A stretch of DNA of 64,000 bases from Epiperipatus broadwayi (GCA_028023455.1 JAQFVV010006255.1:4822501-4886500); one strand, 5' to 3'. Shown: positions 47,654 through 59,837, counted from the stretch's first letter. Notes: generated by a model not told the origin, from the sequence alone. Numbers and translations are program-made.

Positions 47654-49955
47654 GTAACAGAATTTTGAATGAATTCCAATCCAAAGATACGAAAGGGCTT
47701 TATCTGTTTATGAATCTATGCTAATATGCTGTCAAGTGACAGTAGCATTTCCTGTTGACCATCACCCATTAATATATTTACATCACCCATAGTTATCACT
47801 ACATATGAATTGTAAGTATTATTTAAAATCCCTGAGTCACTGAGAAATATATTTTTATTTTATTGAACTGGTCTAATCAACGAAGGTCCATGTAGGATGT
47901 CACCTCACAAATTCTTTGAGGAATGACCAGAAATGCAGATTCAAATCTTCATTCTTTAAGTAATAATAATCTCATCAAGCACCAAGCAGTAGCTTGTAGA
48001 CATCTTAGACTTAAATATATTGCACAATTTAATCATTTGATTTAAATCTCTTATTGAATTAAAGAAGTACAAAAATGAGAATTGAAGCAAAGGCTAAAAT
48101 TTTAAACTAAACAATAGTTTATTTCAATGTTAAATGTGTCAACACTCTTCCTATTATTAACTTGATAAAATTTATAAATTCAAACATAATATCAATATCA
48201 TCACTCACATTATAAATAGTAATCAAATAAATTTCATAAAGATATATATTATTACAATAAATAAATATATAATCCATTTCAAAGCAAAAAAATGAAACAA
48301 TTAAAATATAATAATAATGTAATATTATGATAATAATTGCAATTAAATAAATTTTATGTCAAAACAGTCTTACCAAGTTTTTCCATTAATGCACATATAA
48401 CTAATTACAATCAAAAATTCCTGTTTTTCAATATATTTATGGTTTTAGGAAATCTTAGGGTTTGATTATATATAGTTCATCAGTTAGTTTAGGGGTCCCC
48501 AACCCTATGCCCGTGGGCATCATGGTGCCCGCAGACCATTTTATGTGTGCCCGCCGCTATCCAAACACGATAAAAAATTATTTATCTGATACAAATAAAT
48601 TTAATTTTTAAAATTTCTTATAAATTATTGTATTATATTGTAATCAAATTGTAGGGCATGCTATACTTTTACAGTGTAAAAATATAAATGTTAATTATAT
48701 ATTAAAATTTTATTTTTAAAATAAATATTTTTTTATACATTATGTGTATTATTAACAATATCCAACTATAAATTTACATTGAAAAAAATAAATGGTGCTC
48801 GCCACCTGGTTGAAAAAATAAATAGTGCCCGCCACTTGGCCAGTATTATAGAATGTGCTCTTAAGTGCAAAAAGGTTGAGGACCCCTGAGTTAGTTGATC
48901 TGCTTCAAGTTCCCAATTAACATTTCTGGCTGGTTACTAATGGTAGATCTCTTCTTTAAATATAATTGTCATTTTCTCTTGTTTTAACCTTAGGCTGGTC
49001 ATGAATAGCAAGTTATACCATTTTTCACTCTACAAGTTAGGATGGTTGGCACTGGTATGTTTCTTCTTTTATCACTATCTAGGTATAAGTTAATCATCAG
49101 CATTTGGTAAAATTTTGGAAGGAGAAAGCAACTATCATATAAATCACTAGGCAATGAAAACATATCTTCAATGATGGTGTGCATCAATGCATTCTTTTTA
49201 AATTCTAGGGCTGAACTTTATATCTTTCTTGCTTCTTGCAGTACTACTTATTAGAGCAAAGTTTAAGACATGGAAGTAAATTATCTACACATGCTAAAGA
49301 TGCATGAACTATTAATATATTTGGCCATTTTGTAATTTTTTACAATACTGGAAGATTGTTTTCCCAATGGCAAATATAACTTGCAGTATTTAGCTTCACT
49401 ATACGTAGCAACTAACAATGTTATTCGGCTATGCTTCCCTTTTCCATATAATTATCTGCCTTAAGTTAGTGTGTTCATTCTTCTGGACAACACATCCTGT
49501 TCTAAATCAATTTTTTCTTCTAATTTACAGCTTCATTATCATTGGTTTTTTGAAAAATACTTTTCAAAAAGTAAACATATTTTTCTTTTATCAAGCCATC
49601 TACTTCCAAAATTACTTTAACTATCTTAATTAATCAATCTTTAATTGTATTGTTTTGGTTTTCCACTTTTTTTATTTAAAAAAGGGGAAAGAAATGATAG
49701 TGTATTTAATATTAATTTAATGGCTTTCAATTTAATATTTTATTTAATAACTTAAAATAAGCAACTTTCCAACCATTGTATTTTCTCTTTAAGACAATTA
49801 TGGTATCTTTTAAATGAAAAGAAACAAAATAGCTAAATGAGAGCATATTGGCATACCTAAGGTTATAGCAGAATTCAATTTAGCCAGCTTATACACTCTT
49901 AGTATTGTCCTGTTTTTAATTTGTAGCTATCTATTAAGAGCTACAATACCCCTCT
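47654..49955. repeat. Segmental duplication, copy 1
   Basis: This ~2.3-kb stretch matches 54,935-56,790 in the same orientation. Paired landmarks are AAAGGGCTTT (47,692; 54,993), CAATTAACATTTCTGG (about 48,914; 55,782), AACTATCATATAAATC (about 49,130; 55,993), TTAATTAATCAATCTTTAAT (about 49,628; 56,443) and GAAACAAAAT.GCTAAA (about 49,822; 56,664). The longer length here is partly due to the 399-bp MITE. No conserved open frame. Copy 2 lies directly upstream of a minus-strand LINE-ORF1-like region and copy 1 upstream of the minus-strand RTE relic, so the unit may be a LINE 5' leader; that is inference. Confidence 0.85.
48490..48888. mobile_element. hAT MITE, 399 bp, with perfect 8-bp target duplication
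   Basis: The left end TAGGGGTCCCCAACC (48490) and the right end GGTTGAGGACCCCTG (48888) are inverted partners of the hAT type, CAGGGGTCC. AGTTAGTT flanks both sides (48482-48489 and 48889-48896). The interior near each end is rich in GTGCCC/GCCCGC motifs and the middle is AT-rich with no transposase. The paralogous copy at about 55,757-55,764 lacks the insertion and shows one target sequence, AGCTGATT. It would have been moved by a hAT transposase supplied elsewhere. Confidence 0.95.
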
Positions 49956-50217
49956 CCAAGATGGTGAAAACAACAGTGTGAAATTATCTTTCATTGTATA
50001 TGTTCATCTCAACCAATTGTGTAATTTTCATCATGCTTAGCAGTTTTCCATTCTTTCAGCCTTTTGATCTGGTGCCACATCTTATTTGATTATCATAATA
50101 ATTTTTTACTACAACAATAGCACAAAAAAATGTAATTGGTTGGACTTATGATCTTAATTAATTTGCTTTTGTGTTGGTTTTTAGAGATTTGACTGTTTTC
50201 TACCAATTATATGTCAA

Positions 50218-50431
50218 TTAATTATACAGAAGAGGGATGGCAGAATACAGGCTGAATATGTAATATTTAAATACATGTATATTGTCTATACTAAACTTAA
50301 TGTGATTATAAGGACTTGAAAGTCTGAATTCAAGTCCTTATAATTACATTAAGTTTAGTATAGACAATATATGTATATTTAAATATTACACATTGAGCCT
50401 GTATTCTCCCATCCCTCTTCTGTATAATTAA
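50218..50431. repeat. 214-bp palindrome, 103-bp arms, 8-nt loop
   Basis: Arms 50218-50320 and 50329-50431 are equal in length and complementary with about ten mismatches; the loop is 50321-50328. Arm blocks include CAGAAGAGGGATGG, AGAATACAGGCT, TTGTCTATACTAAACTTAAT and ATTATAAGGACTTGAA. It shares no core with R1 or R2, so it is a separate foldback family. Confidence 0.92.
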
Positions 50432-50524
50432 ATGGACATATTAAGATCCTATGCATGAGGAATTAAATTGATTTAAGGTCAACATGGGTATGACAATAAT
50501 ATTGATATCAACAAGTACTTTGAG

Positions 50525-50720
50525 CATTTCATCTTCAGATTTTAATGAAATGGATGACTGAAGTGTTAGAGAGTGGAGAAGATTGAAACTTATCCATTAA
50601 AGTTTGGAGATTTGCCATCTTAATATAAACTGAGCAGTGATTGTATATATATGTGAGAGATGATGATCTGGAACAATTGATGAGTGCTGGTTCAGCATGA
50701 AATGCATATATTGGAGACCA
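50525..50720 (+). repeat. R2 repeat family, copy
   Basis: Matches 39,893-40,100 block for block: CATTTCATCTTCAGATTTT, GTCCATTAAAGT-like, and the core at 50,665-50,705, GATCTGGAACAATTGATGAG then TGCTGGTTCAGCATGAAAT. Non-coding. Confidence 0.75.
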
Positions 50721-50859
50721 CAGATCTTTTTCTCATGTATGTGGTCACATGAATCAGTTGTAAAAGGTGAATTGGATAGCTGTGGGAAGTTTACAAGTCT
50801 GAGTTCAAATGGATGTAATTGGTATCAATTGTTTTATTTTAGATTTATAAAAGAATGTA

Positions 50860-52856
50860 AATTAATGAGTCTTTTGCATTTCTTTCTTTTTGGAAAATAA
50901 TTGAATACTTGGTTCTAGCTTCATAACTAGTAGCTTAAGTTGATCTAAATGAGCATTAGTTATCTGTAACTTTAAATGGTTTTTAATGTGTCATATAAGA
51001 AAATGTTGATTCACAAGAGTAGGTACTTCCGAAGCAGGAAAGCAAATGGTGTTCATGATGATGTAATCATGGGTATTCAACTGTATCTTTCCATGATTTC
51101 AATAGGATCCATTTTTCTATCAAAAAGAGATTTCTCAACATTATCTTCTCCCAAACCAATTAATTCCATTTGTAGTTCAGTAGGTGCTTTTGATATATCA
51201 ATCAGATGCAATTCAAAAAATAATTTCATTGCAAAAGTATACTCTTCAAAATCTAAAAATCTTTGCATATATTTTTCAATTAAGGAGTCCAAGACAGTTA
51301 TATAATCATCAAAGTTTTCAGGTTCATATTTCTGCTTGTTTAAGACTTTTGATAATTGCAGGAAGCATTCATCAGATATATCTGAGTGAGATAAAGTTTT
51401 GAAAAATGTCAACTTTTTTTGAAGCCTGAATGTTTTGCCACATAGCATATATTATTTAGTTTTTCATTGCAGGGAAATAATAAGTCATTTTGCTTTGTCA
51501 TAATATCAGACAAAAATTGAGCATTTCTACAAAATTCTTTATCTCATAATTGGCAAGGGTTTCCTTGTTCCTTGTAAAATGTTAAAGTTTGTTCTTGTAA
51601 AGTTAAAATTTTAGTCAAAATTTATCACCTTGATAACCAGCAAACTTTGCAATAATAGCATAAATATGTTCCATCATCTAACATAAGGATGTTTTGGAAT
51701 TCATGATGATGCATTGCATTCACTCAAATAGTTATCAATTGCAATAATTTTATCCATAGTATCATACAAAATAGTGATTTAACACAAAGATTTTGCTGGT
51801 GCAATATACAGTGGAAAAATATTAACTTTTCCAAATTTGAATATTTTTTTAATAAAGAAATGAATCCTTCTTACTTGCCTCTCATGGAAGGTGCCACATC
51901 AGTGCATACAAGGGCCAGATTATTAAGATTTAGTTCTGATTGACAACATATTAATAATGTTAAATTCTGCAAGTTCTGCCTGTAAATATACCCAATGCGA
52001 GTAGTTCTTCATAACAATAAAAATCTTTGGTTATCGTATGAATAAAATATAATACTTGAGCTGAGTTAGTTTTATCAGTGATTTTGTCTAAAGCTATTGA
52101 AAAATATACATCTTTACTTTCAATTATTATACAAAGTTTTTCTGTCACATTTTGAGCTAATTTGTGCTGTCAGTTATAGTTCTTTCTGAAAGAGGTAATT
52201 CTTTGTATTTATCAACCTTTTCTGGATCTAAACAGCTCACTGCTACAATAATACATTCTTTTATTGTTTCTGTGTCACTTAATAGTTTGCCTTTTCCTCC
52301 CAGCATATTTGCTATTTTGTATGTAACATGAGCTGCAGTAATATTCTTCTTCATAAAAATACTAAAACCTGCCTGTTGATGCAATTTTCTTTTTCCAATT
52401 TTTGCAGTGCAGTTTGACAAGCTCCCCTTCTAATTTGACATATTTGTGTTCTTTATGAGTTAAATAATGTTTATATTTGAATTGGATTTTTTAAAACTTA
52501 TTAATACTGTATTGCACAACAATCACACCATATTATCTTTCACAAAAATAAAGAAATACTCTAGCTGCCATTAAACATTAAATGTTCTCTTTTCTTCATT
52601 CAACTTTCTTTTTCTAGACATGGTAGGTAATCAACATATTATTAAATTTACATTAATTTAAAACTTCAATGTAAACAGGAATGCACATGTGGCACTATGT
52701 TCCACAGGGAAAGACTAGGATTGAGGTACAACCAAAGTCGATACCATCAATTGACAATGCTGCATGTACTTTGTAATAAATTGATTTTTGCAATACAAAT
52801 TTTTAAATTATAGGTAAGGCCACATGCAGCCTTGGGGCCACAGGTTCCTACCCCTG
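50860..52856 (-). mobile_element. hAT transposon relic, GTF2IRD2-like (Charlie-type) transposase
   Basis: The 5' end on minus is at 52,856 with the hAT terminus CAGGGGTAGGAACCTGTGGC. The open piece 52157-52420 reads GFSIFMKKNITAAHVTYKIA, KGKLLSDTETIKECIIVAVS and ELPLSERTITD, the N-terminal signature of GTF2IRD2/hAT proteins (usual KGKPFTDGEFIKEC, LSRRTVT). The region 52148-51960 contains the altered block FSIALDKITDKTNSAQVL, part of the first catalytic region. The piece 51448-51077 has QKKLTFFKTLSHSDISDECF to ELIGLGEDNVEKSL. Past a frameshift, FGSTYSCESTFSYM (about 51,035-50,990) is the C-terminal dimerisation motif. The opposite terminus was not found, so the 3' end is lost or decayed. Confidence 0.87.
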
Positions 52857-53181
52857 GTCTAGTGATTCATGGTTTAGTACGGACCATGAAAATAAACCAC
52901 AATATAAAACATGAAAGTAAAGTCATGCCCATCATTTAGACATAACAGCTTAAGTGCAATGCTAAAATATATTATACCATGGAGCTTCATAAAAACATTC
53001 CATCCTTAAGCAAATTACAAAAATCTCCATCCATAATAAGTCCTAAAAGTACAGTTAAACATATATCAAGATTTAATAGTTTCCTCCGATCTTAAAAAAT
53101 ATATATTTCTTTTTTTCTTCCACTTCATTTTGAATGTGTTTTTTTTCTTTATATCTGTATTAGGAATATAACTATATCCCA

Positions 53182-53469
53182 CTATAAGTGATTGAAATTC
53201 ATGTCAAAGTGGTAATAGTATTCATTTTTACTGATGTATAATCCACTTTGTGCACAGTTGATTACTCTAGTTCTGGATGGTCTGCAAGGCACACTTCTTT
53301 TTCTATTTTTTTTCCATGGTAGTGACCCCTCTTTTCTCTTCTTATATTGCATGTTTTTGATATATGGGTTATTATTCTCTTTACATGACATTTCCTGTTG
53401 AGGTTTAGTTTCTCTTTGAAAAGGTTTGCAACTGTTGAATGTATTCAGTAACTCAGGAAACCTGTTCAA
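53182..53469 (-). CDS. Uninterrupted 95-codon frame, basic, function unknown
   Basis: I do not recognise this protein. It is the only sizeable clean frame in a stretch otherwise full of stops. The middle (residues 41-69) is strongly basic, with YKKRKEGSLPWKKNRKRS and a CRPSRTRV segment, like a nuclear-localisation or nucleic-acid-binding tail. There are four cysteines, but no zinc-finger spacing. It ends at a stop at 53182 and could be the C-terminus of the ORF1-like relic that lies just upstream on the same strand. Confidence 0.3.
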   Translation of the reverse strand: MNRFPELLNTFNSCKPFQRETKPQQEMSCKENNNPYIKNMQYKKRKEGSLPWKKNRKRSVPCRPSRTRVINCAQSGLYISKNEYYYHFDMNFNHL

Positions 53470-54660
53470 TGATATGCCTCTGTGCCAATTAGTATTCCCT
53501 TAGTACCACTTAAAAAGCTAAGACTTAAATTCAAATATGGGACTCTGATAATGGATCAGCTATCAGGTCATTTGTCTATTTAAAAAAGGAGTATATGGTT
53601 AACCAGGTTGCACTTTTCTTGTAGTATTCTGTGTTTTATGTCTTCCTGTACTCCAGTGGCAATTCAGTAGGCTTGTTTAAATTTATTAAACCCTACATGG
53701 TTGAATAAATAAGTTCCACCAAATTTGGGATGCCCTGCAAATGGCTACAGACTATTGTAAGCTTTCCTTTCTCTAGTATTAGATTTAAGTAATTTTTTTC
53801 CCAAGCTATTTAAGTATTTAATCAGTGTCTCACCCACAATGCTTGGAAAGATTCTGTTTTTTGAAAATTGGTTTGCTTTATTAGGTATATTATTCTTGTG
53901 TGTAGATTTGGATTAGTAATCCTTTCACTGTCTTCTTCAGATATAATGCCATATGCCTGTTTTTCCACTAACCTATCCATCTTTTCTGTGGTTGACTTCT
54001 ATTCTGTCACTTATCTTTTTCTACTGACTAACATCTGTGAGTTGAATTTTTCTAATCTGAATTCTGAGATCATAGATTTCCTCTTGTATTCTCAATAAAT
54101 TCTTCTCATTTTTGACTTTCTTGGTCTCCACTATCTCCAATAACTGACTTATCTTCTTACTATGTTCTTTATTCTACCAGACCTTTAGATGGACTTCATC
54201 CAATTTATTATCCAAGCTTCACAATCCTCCCCAATCTTTTCATAATTTTCTTTTTCAGCTGAGTTTGACTATCTTTAATTTCTTTGGATAAATTTTCTAT
54301 CTGGTCCTTTACTATCTCTAGCCAAATTATATATTTGACTTTTACTACCTCTAGCCAAGTTTTCCATTTAGCTTTTATTGTCTCTAGACAAAATTTTCCA
54401 TTTGATAAGCTGCCTCTTCCATTTTCTTTTTTTAATATCTGTGAACAAGCCCATTATTACCATCACTTCACCAGTTATGCCTTTTTCAACACTTCCACTT
54501 TTTCTTCAATCTATTCTTCATGAATGCTTATATTTGCTGCTGCACAAGAACCTGTGTTTTTATTCTGTTCTGCCAACAGTAATTTTTGTGCTAATATATC
54601 CAGATCATGTATTTTTGTATTTGGTCTTGTAATTTTCTATAACCTTTTTTCTATATAACA
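53182..54660 (-). pseudogene. Possible LINE ORF1 relic (coiled-coil-like) of unknown family
   Basis: The + strand is T-rich here. On minus, 54,600-54,200 reads IHDLDILAQKLLLAEQNKNT, then blocks such as WLEIVKDQIENLSKEIKDS and QTQLKKKI that look like a coiled coil with several stops. Further on (about 53,850-53,600) a frame gives IVGETLIKYLNSLGKKLLK and PFAGHPKFGGTYLFNHVGF. I do not recognise a family domain. The arrangement, the A-rich sense strand and the neighbouring LINEs suggest an ORF1, without proof. Confidence 0.35.
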
Positions 54661-54934
54661 TTAATGTGTTCATCTCTCACCCCAATAGTAACTTCTTTTT
54701 TATTATAACCAGTCCTACTCCTCCATAGCATACTTCCTTTTTACGAACCTTGTCATTTTATTTATCTCTATTATTATTTTGCACAATTATACAGCTCCTT
54801 TCCATTACTGCAATTCTTTTTCTTTTATACAATAATAGTTTTTTATATGTCAAGGTTTGTGTTTATTATTCAATATTAATTACACTGAATACACACAGAT
54901 TGCTAGTTCAAACAAATACACACATTGAGTGACA

Positions 54935-56790
54935 AATATAACAAAATTTGAAATAAATACCAATCTAAAAAATGGTGATGAGCACAGTAAAGGGCTTTGT
55001 CAGTTGACAAGCCTATTATTGATAAGCTAGTTAAGAGATAGCAACATTTCCTGCTCACTATCATTCATTAATATATTTATATCTAATACTTATATCACTA
55101 CACATGAATTGTGAATGCTGTTTAAAAGATCTGAACTCACTGGGATTTTTTATTTTTATTTTATTGCATTGGTCCAATCAACCAAGATCTATTTAAGATG
55201 CTAACTCACAACTTTTTTGAGAAATATCCAGAAACCCAAGTTAATAATCCTATCAAGAACCAAGTAATAGATTGCAGGTATATCAGATTTAAACCCAACA
55301 TTTATAATTTAAACTTGATTTCAATCCTGTATAGAATGAGGAAACACAAGAATGAGAACTGAAACAAAGGCGAAAAATTTGAACTCACTAATACTTTATT
55401 TCAGGCAGTACTAAAAACATAACACTCTTCCACTTATTAACTTTAAAAAATATCATTAAGCATATTACAAATAATAATCAAATAAATTTCACAAAGAAAT
55501 ATACATATATACATAATTATACTTAATACAAAATATAATCCATTTCAAGCCAAAAAAATATTGAAACATGTTATAATATAATGGTAATAATTGCAATTAA
55601 ATAAATATTAGTTCTTAATTTAATGTTACTATTTTATTACATGGGATATATATCAAAACAGCCTTACTGGGTTCATCTAATAAAGTCAAAATATTCCTGT
55701 TTTTTAATTATACTTTTGGTTTTAGAGATTCTAAGATAGTTGATCCATAGTTTATCAGCTGATTGATCTTATTAAAGTTTCCAATTAACATTTCTGGATG
55801 GATACTAATGGTAGGTCTTTTCTTTCCATACAATTGTCATTTTACTCTTTATTTTATTCTTAGGCTAGTCAGAAATGTGGTTATCTATCATTTTCTTTGA
55901 TCTCCAAATTAGGATAATTGGTATTGGTATGTTTCTTTTTTTATAATTATTTAGTTATATGTTGAACATCATCATTGGATAATGGGAATCAACAACTATC
56001 ATATAAATCTCTGGGCAAGAAAAACATATTTGATGATAGTGAACATTTGCATTATCTTTTCATTCTAGGACTGGACATTATCTTTTTTCTTATGGTGCTA
56101 TAACTTATCTAATCATGTTAAAAATTGCTTGAAACATTAATGTATTTGATCATCTTGTAATTTTTTATGATAACAAAAATATTAATCTCACATGGTCAAA
56201 TATTGCTTGTTGTATTTTGCTTCACTAAAGGTTGCAACTAACAATATGCTGTTTGGTTATGCTTCCCTTTACTGTATAATGATCTGCACTAATTTTACTG
56301 TTCCTTCTGCTGGACAACATGTTCTGATCTAAATTAATTATCTCTGCGAATTTATAACTTCACTATCATTATTTTAAAAAATGCTTTTCAAAAAACGTTT
56401 CTTTTATCAAGCTGTCTATTTCCAATATTACATTATCTCTCTTAATTAATCAATCTTTAATTACATTTTTTTTTCTTTTTTAAAAAAAAAAATTAGGAAG
56501 AGAAAGGAAAAAACATATATAGTGTCTTGAAAAATTTTGAATTCATCTTTGAAATCAAACTGTAATAATATTAATTTAGTAACTTTCAATTTTTTATTTT
56601 AATAAATAAGCACCTATCAAGCCGTTTTATTTTCTCTTTAACACAATATCTTTTAAACAAAGAGAAACAAAATCGCTAAAAGAAAACATATTCTCACGTT
56701 CTAACATTACAGTTTGAATTCAACCCCCCCCCCCAACTCAGCTATACATTCTTTACTTGTAGCTACTTATGAATAACTACAATAAAGAGA
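54935..56790. repeat. Segmental duplication, copy 2 (with empty MITE site)
   Basis: Direct-orientation partner of 47,654-49,955, offset by about 7 kb. At about 55,757-55,764 the undivided target AGCTGATT stands where copy 1 has the hAT MITE. A poly-C run (56,706-56,715) is private to this copy. Divergence is substantial, with many substitutions and indels, so the duplication is old. Confidence 0.85.
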
Positions 56791-57772
56791 GTGCACACAT
56801 CCACATTCTTATAAACATAAATCTAGATGAATGAGTATATGTGTGACTTTTTTCAATATATAAATCAATTATTTTTAGTTTATATAACGAACTGTCATCA
56901 TTATTTATTTGGTACTTTAGGCCGGTTTGAGAAAAAAAATTATTTGATAATTAGCCATAGTGATATTGCAAGCATAACATAATTTTCATTATGATCACAA
57001 CCATATGACAGTGCATGCACACTCAGTAAAAAAAGAATAAGCAAGACAAAAAAAATGGCAAGAGATGATTGATTGTCATTCATATAAGCAGTGTATGCAA
57101 AAAAAATTTTGATTTCAAATTAATGAATTTTTTTTACTTTTTCCATATCATGCTAGTAAAAATATGAAGTATATGAAAAAGAACTGTAATCATCTCTGTG
57201 AAGCATTCCTTGAGAATTTTTAATGTAAAATTCACAAGTCATTCATATTAAGCTTAATATCAATAACAGTACCATAAGTACACCATAAACTAGACATGTT
57301 TCAAAAAACAATTATCTTCACACTACTCTATAAGCAATCTATTTTGAGCTTGAGTAATCAATCGTATTTGCATACACCAGTTGAAACTAATCTTTTTATG
57401 TATCTAATAGTCATCTTTTATTCTTTATACTATTCAATCTTATCGTAAAGTTTAAAAAAAGAAAATAAGGTTTCAAATCCATGTTAACTCACTTGTCAAA
57501 GACAGCTCAGTTTCTATATATATAGCAACATGTTCTATATTAAAGTACATTGGCTAGAAAGATTGATATCAATATAACATCCCATGGCATCTTATATGCT
57601 TACAAGAGTAGTTATCTTCATCCTATTCTATTATCACCTATTGTAGGTTTGAATATATAATTAATTGTCAGCAAATGATGTAGATATCAACCTTGCTTGA
57701 CAAAAGATTTTAGGGAACTATGGTTAATTATAGAAATGAAATCCCAGAAATATATAGAAATTGACCTAGTAC
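56791..57772. other. Unassigned AT-rich DNA
   Basis: Faint similarity between about 57,300-57,370 and 57,610-57,680 (TTATCTTCA.CCTA.TCTAT, TGAG.TTGA) hints at a third, older unit of the tandem repeat that follows. Nothing else recognised. Confidence 0.35.
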
Positions 57773-58460
57773 CAAATCTACATTTCTTTGCAAGTCGGTT
57801 AGCCTACGTATAACACCCTGGATCTTTTTAAATTTCCAAGTTATTATCTTGAACAATATAAACAAATAAATAGGTGACTTCTAGATGCATAAGTGCATTA
57901 TTTACAACTTTAAATCCTAGTCTTCACTAATGAAGGCAAAAAACAGAAAATGATCAGTTTGAAAATGGGTATTTTGTAGTATTATATGATCTAGGTCTAT
58001 TGATTACTTAAATTTAACAGTAAATATCTCTTGAGTAAGATGAAATAACTGCTCTTGGAAATAAATAAGTAATTATATGAGAGATAATATGATACTAATA
58101 TTAACTTTCTAGCCAAAGAGTAGAAAGTGCTTATAGATATTATACTACTCAATTTTAAAAATATATATCTTATCTATTGCCAAATCTACATAACTATGCA
58201 GGTGAGTTAGCCTGAATTTGAAACATTAGGATTTAAAAAACAAAAAAATTCAGATTATTTGCTTAAATACTATAAAGAAGTAAATGATAATTTTTAATGC
58301 ATAAGTGTATTACAGTTTTTATTTGTAGTTTTCACTAATGAAGACAAAATAAAAAAATATAGTCAGTCAGGTATTGGAAATTTTATAGCATTATACAATC
58401 TAGTGTGCGCATTGATTACTCAAGTTTACAGTAGATAATTCTAGAATAGAGTTAAGATAA
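57773..58460. repeat. Diverged tandem duplication, period ~410 bp
   Basis: CCAAATCTACAT, GTTAGCCT, ATGCATAAGTG, GTCTTCACTAATGAAG-like and ATTGATTACT.AA recur in order from 57,773 and from 58,181, with offsets of 408-412 bp. No reading frame is shared. Confidence 0.75.
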
Positions 58461-58715
58461 ATAAACACATTAACGTCTTAAAAATATATTTCTTGTTATT
58501 TTTATATATGAAAACAAAGCTTTATTGGTTGATAAGAAATTGTCTTTAACAAATTCATCAAATATAGGAAAAATATCTTACATCTCCCTAGTTCTTCCTA
58601 ATAATGTCATACACTTTCAGAAATTTTTTTTATTAATGCAATCAACAAATCTATCCTAATACCATTATCTAAACTAAATCAAAAATATTTTTCAATTATT
58701 GAAATATCTGGTGTT

Positions 58716-58860
58716 AACTAGAAAGTAATACGTCAAGCGTTGTTAGCTGAGAGGTCATCGCAGCTGCCTTGCAAGCATGTAATTGTTTGCAGATGGTTGT
58801 GGGTTCACCTCCCAGCCGATGCTATGACATATGAAGAAAAAAAAAAACTAGAAAGTAATA
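58716..58860 (+). mobile_element. tRNA-derived SINE with perfect 15-bp target duplication
   Basis: The body is 58731-58845, about 115 bp. AACTAGAAAGTAATA stands at 58716-58730 and again at 58846-58860. The head is tRNA-like: box A TTAGCTGAGAGG at 58,743-58,754, an anticodon-arm-like CTTGCAAG at about 58,769-58,776, and box B GGTTCACCTCC at about 58,802-58,812. The CTTGCAAG loop would carry TGC, so a tRNA-Ala-type source is possible. An A-run follows at about 58,834-58,845. It does not fold as a full tRNA. SINEs are copied by LINE enzymes; the A-run would fit one of the poly(A)-ending LINEs rather than the RTE type. Confidence 0.92.
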
Positions 58861-59835
58861 TTTCAACCTTTTTTTTTTCTGGCTGATAATCTTCAAAATT
58901 TCAAATCTTTACTGAATAAAAGAATTTAAACTTGAGTTTTAAAGTCAGAACAAGAAGATATGCTACAATAAGAACTATAACAAATGCCTTTTTGTTTTAA
59001 TTAATGCATACCCCCCCCCCATTCAAAAAAGTAATGATTACTGAACTGGTATATGACAAGACCATGTATTTCGAACTATTGACACATGGTCTGTCTATGT
59101 ATCAAGCAATTATCAAAATGAATTTAAATTATTGATATTAGAACAGAGTAAATTTGAATTTTTTTAAAAAAAATTCATTGTGATTTTTTCCAATTTCTTT
59201 CCTTTGAATTGTCATAAACATTCACATATTAAACAGCAACATTGTACATTAGTCATAGTAAAAAAAATAATCATACTCCCTCTCATCGTGAAAATTATAC
59301 ATTTTAAATTTATTTTCAATGCTTATCACTTTTAGCAGGTAAATTTAAATTTGAATGTAGCATCATCATATTACAATTGTATTTTGTTTTTTAATTAGTG
59401 AAAATATACTTCTCTTATCATTCCACATTAATCCTTCTAATTAATAATTGTTAAATATTAATTTATTATGAATAGTGGATAGTTAAAAAAAAATCTAGTT
59501 AAAAAAAAAATCCACGGTTCACTCACTTTTATCTCAAATCTAAGTAAAAGACATAGTTAAGAAGGTGCACCAACCACTATCCATATAACCCTAAAATTAT
59601 ATAGTCTCTTTTTAAAAATAAAAAAATTCAAAACTATGTTAGTTTAAGTATAATAGACTTTTTGTTCACAGATTTTGATGATATGAATTTGTATTGAATG
59701 TGATTATTTCTGGATTTAAATATAATGAATAGTTGTTTTAAAGATTTTGTTATAGGGGGTTTGATTTAAATGGATTTCATGATTTAAAATAGAATACATT
59801 TGTTTAATGTGTTATTTCATCTAAACATCATATAA
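58861..59835. other. Unassigned AT-rich DNA
   Basis: Nothing recognised apart from a C-run near 59,011-59,020. Confidence 0.4.
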
Positions 59836-59837
59836 TG

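Noticed and set aside
50976-51305. 109-codon plus-strand frame
   Set aside because: Antisense of the hAT transposase region on minus, which has clear family motifs.
58740-58830. Possible tRNA gene
   Set aside because: Box A and box B are present, but the acceptor stem does not pair; an A-run and flanking target duplications show it is a SINE.
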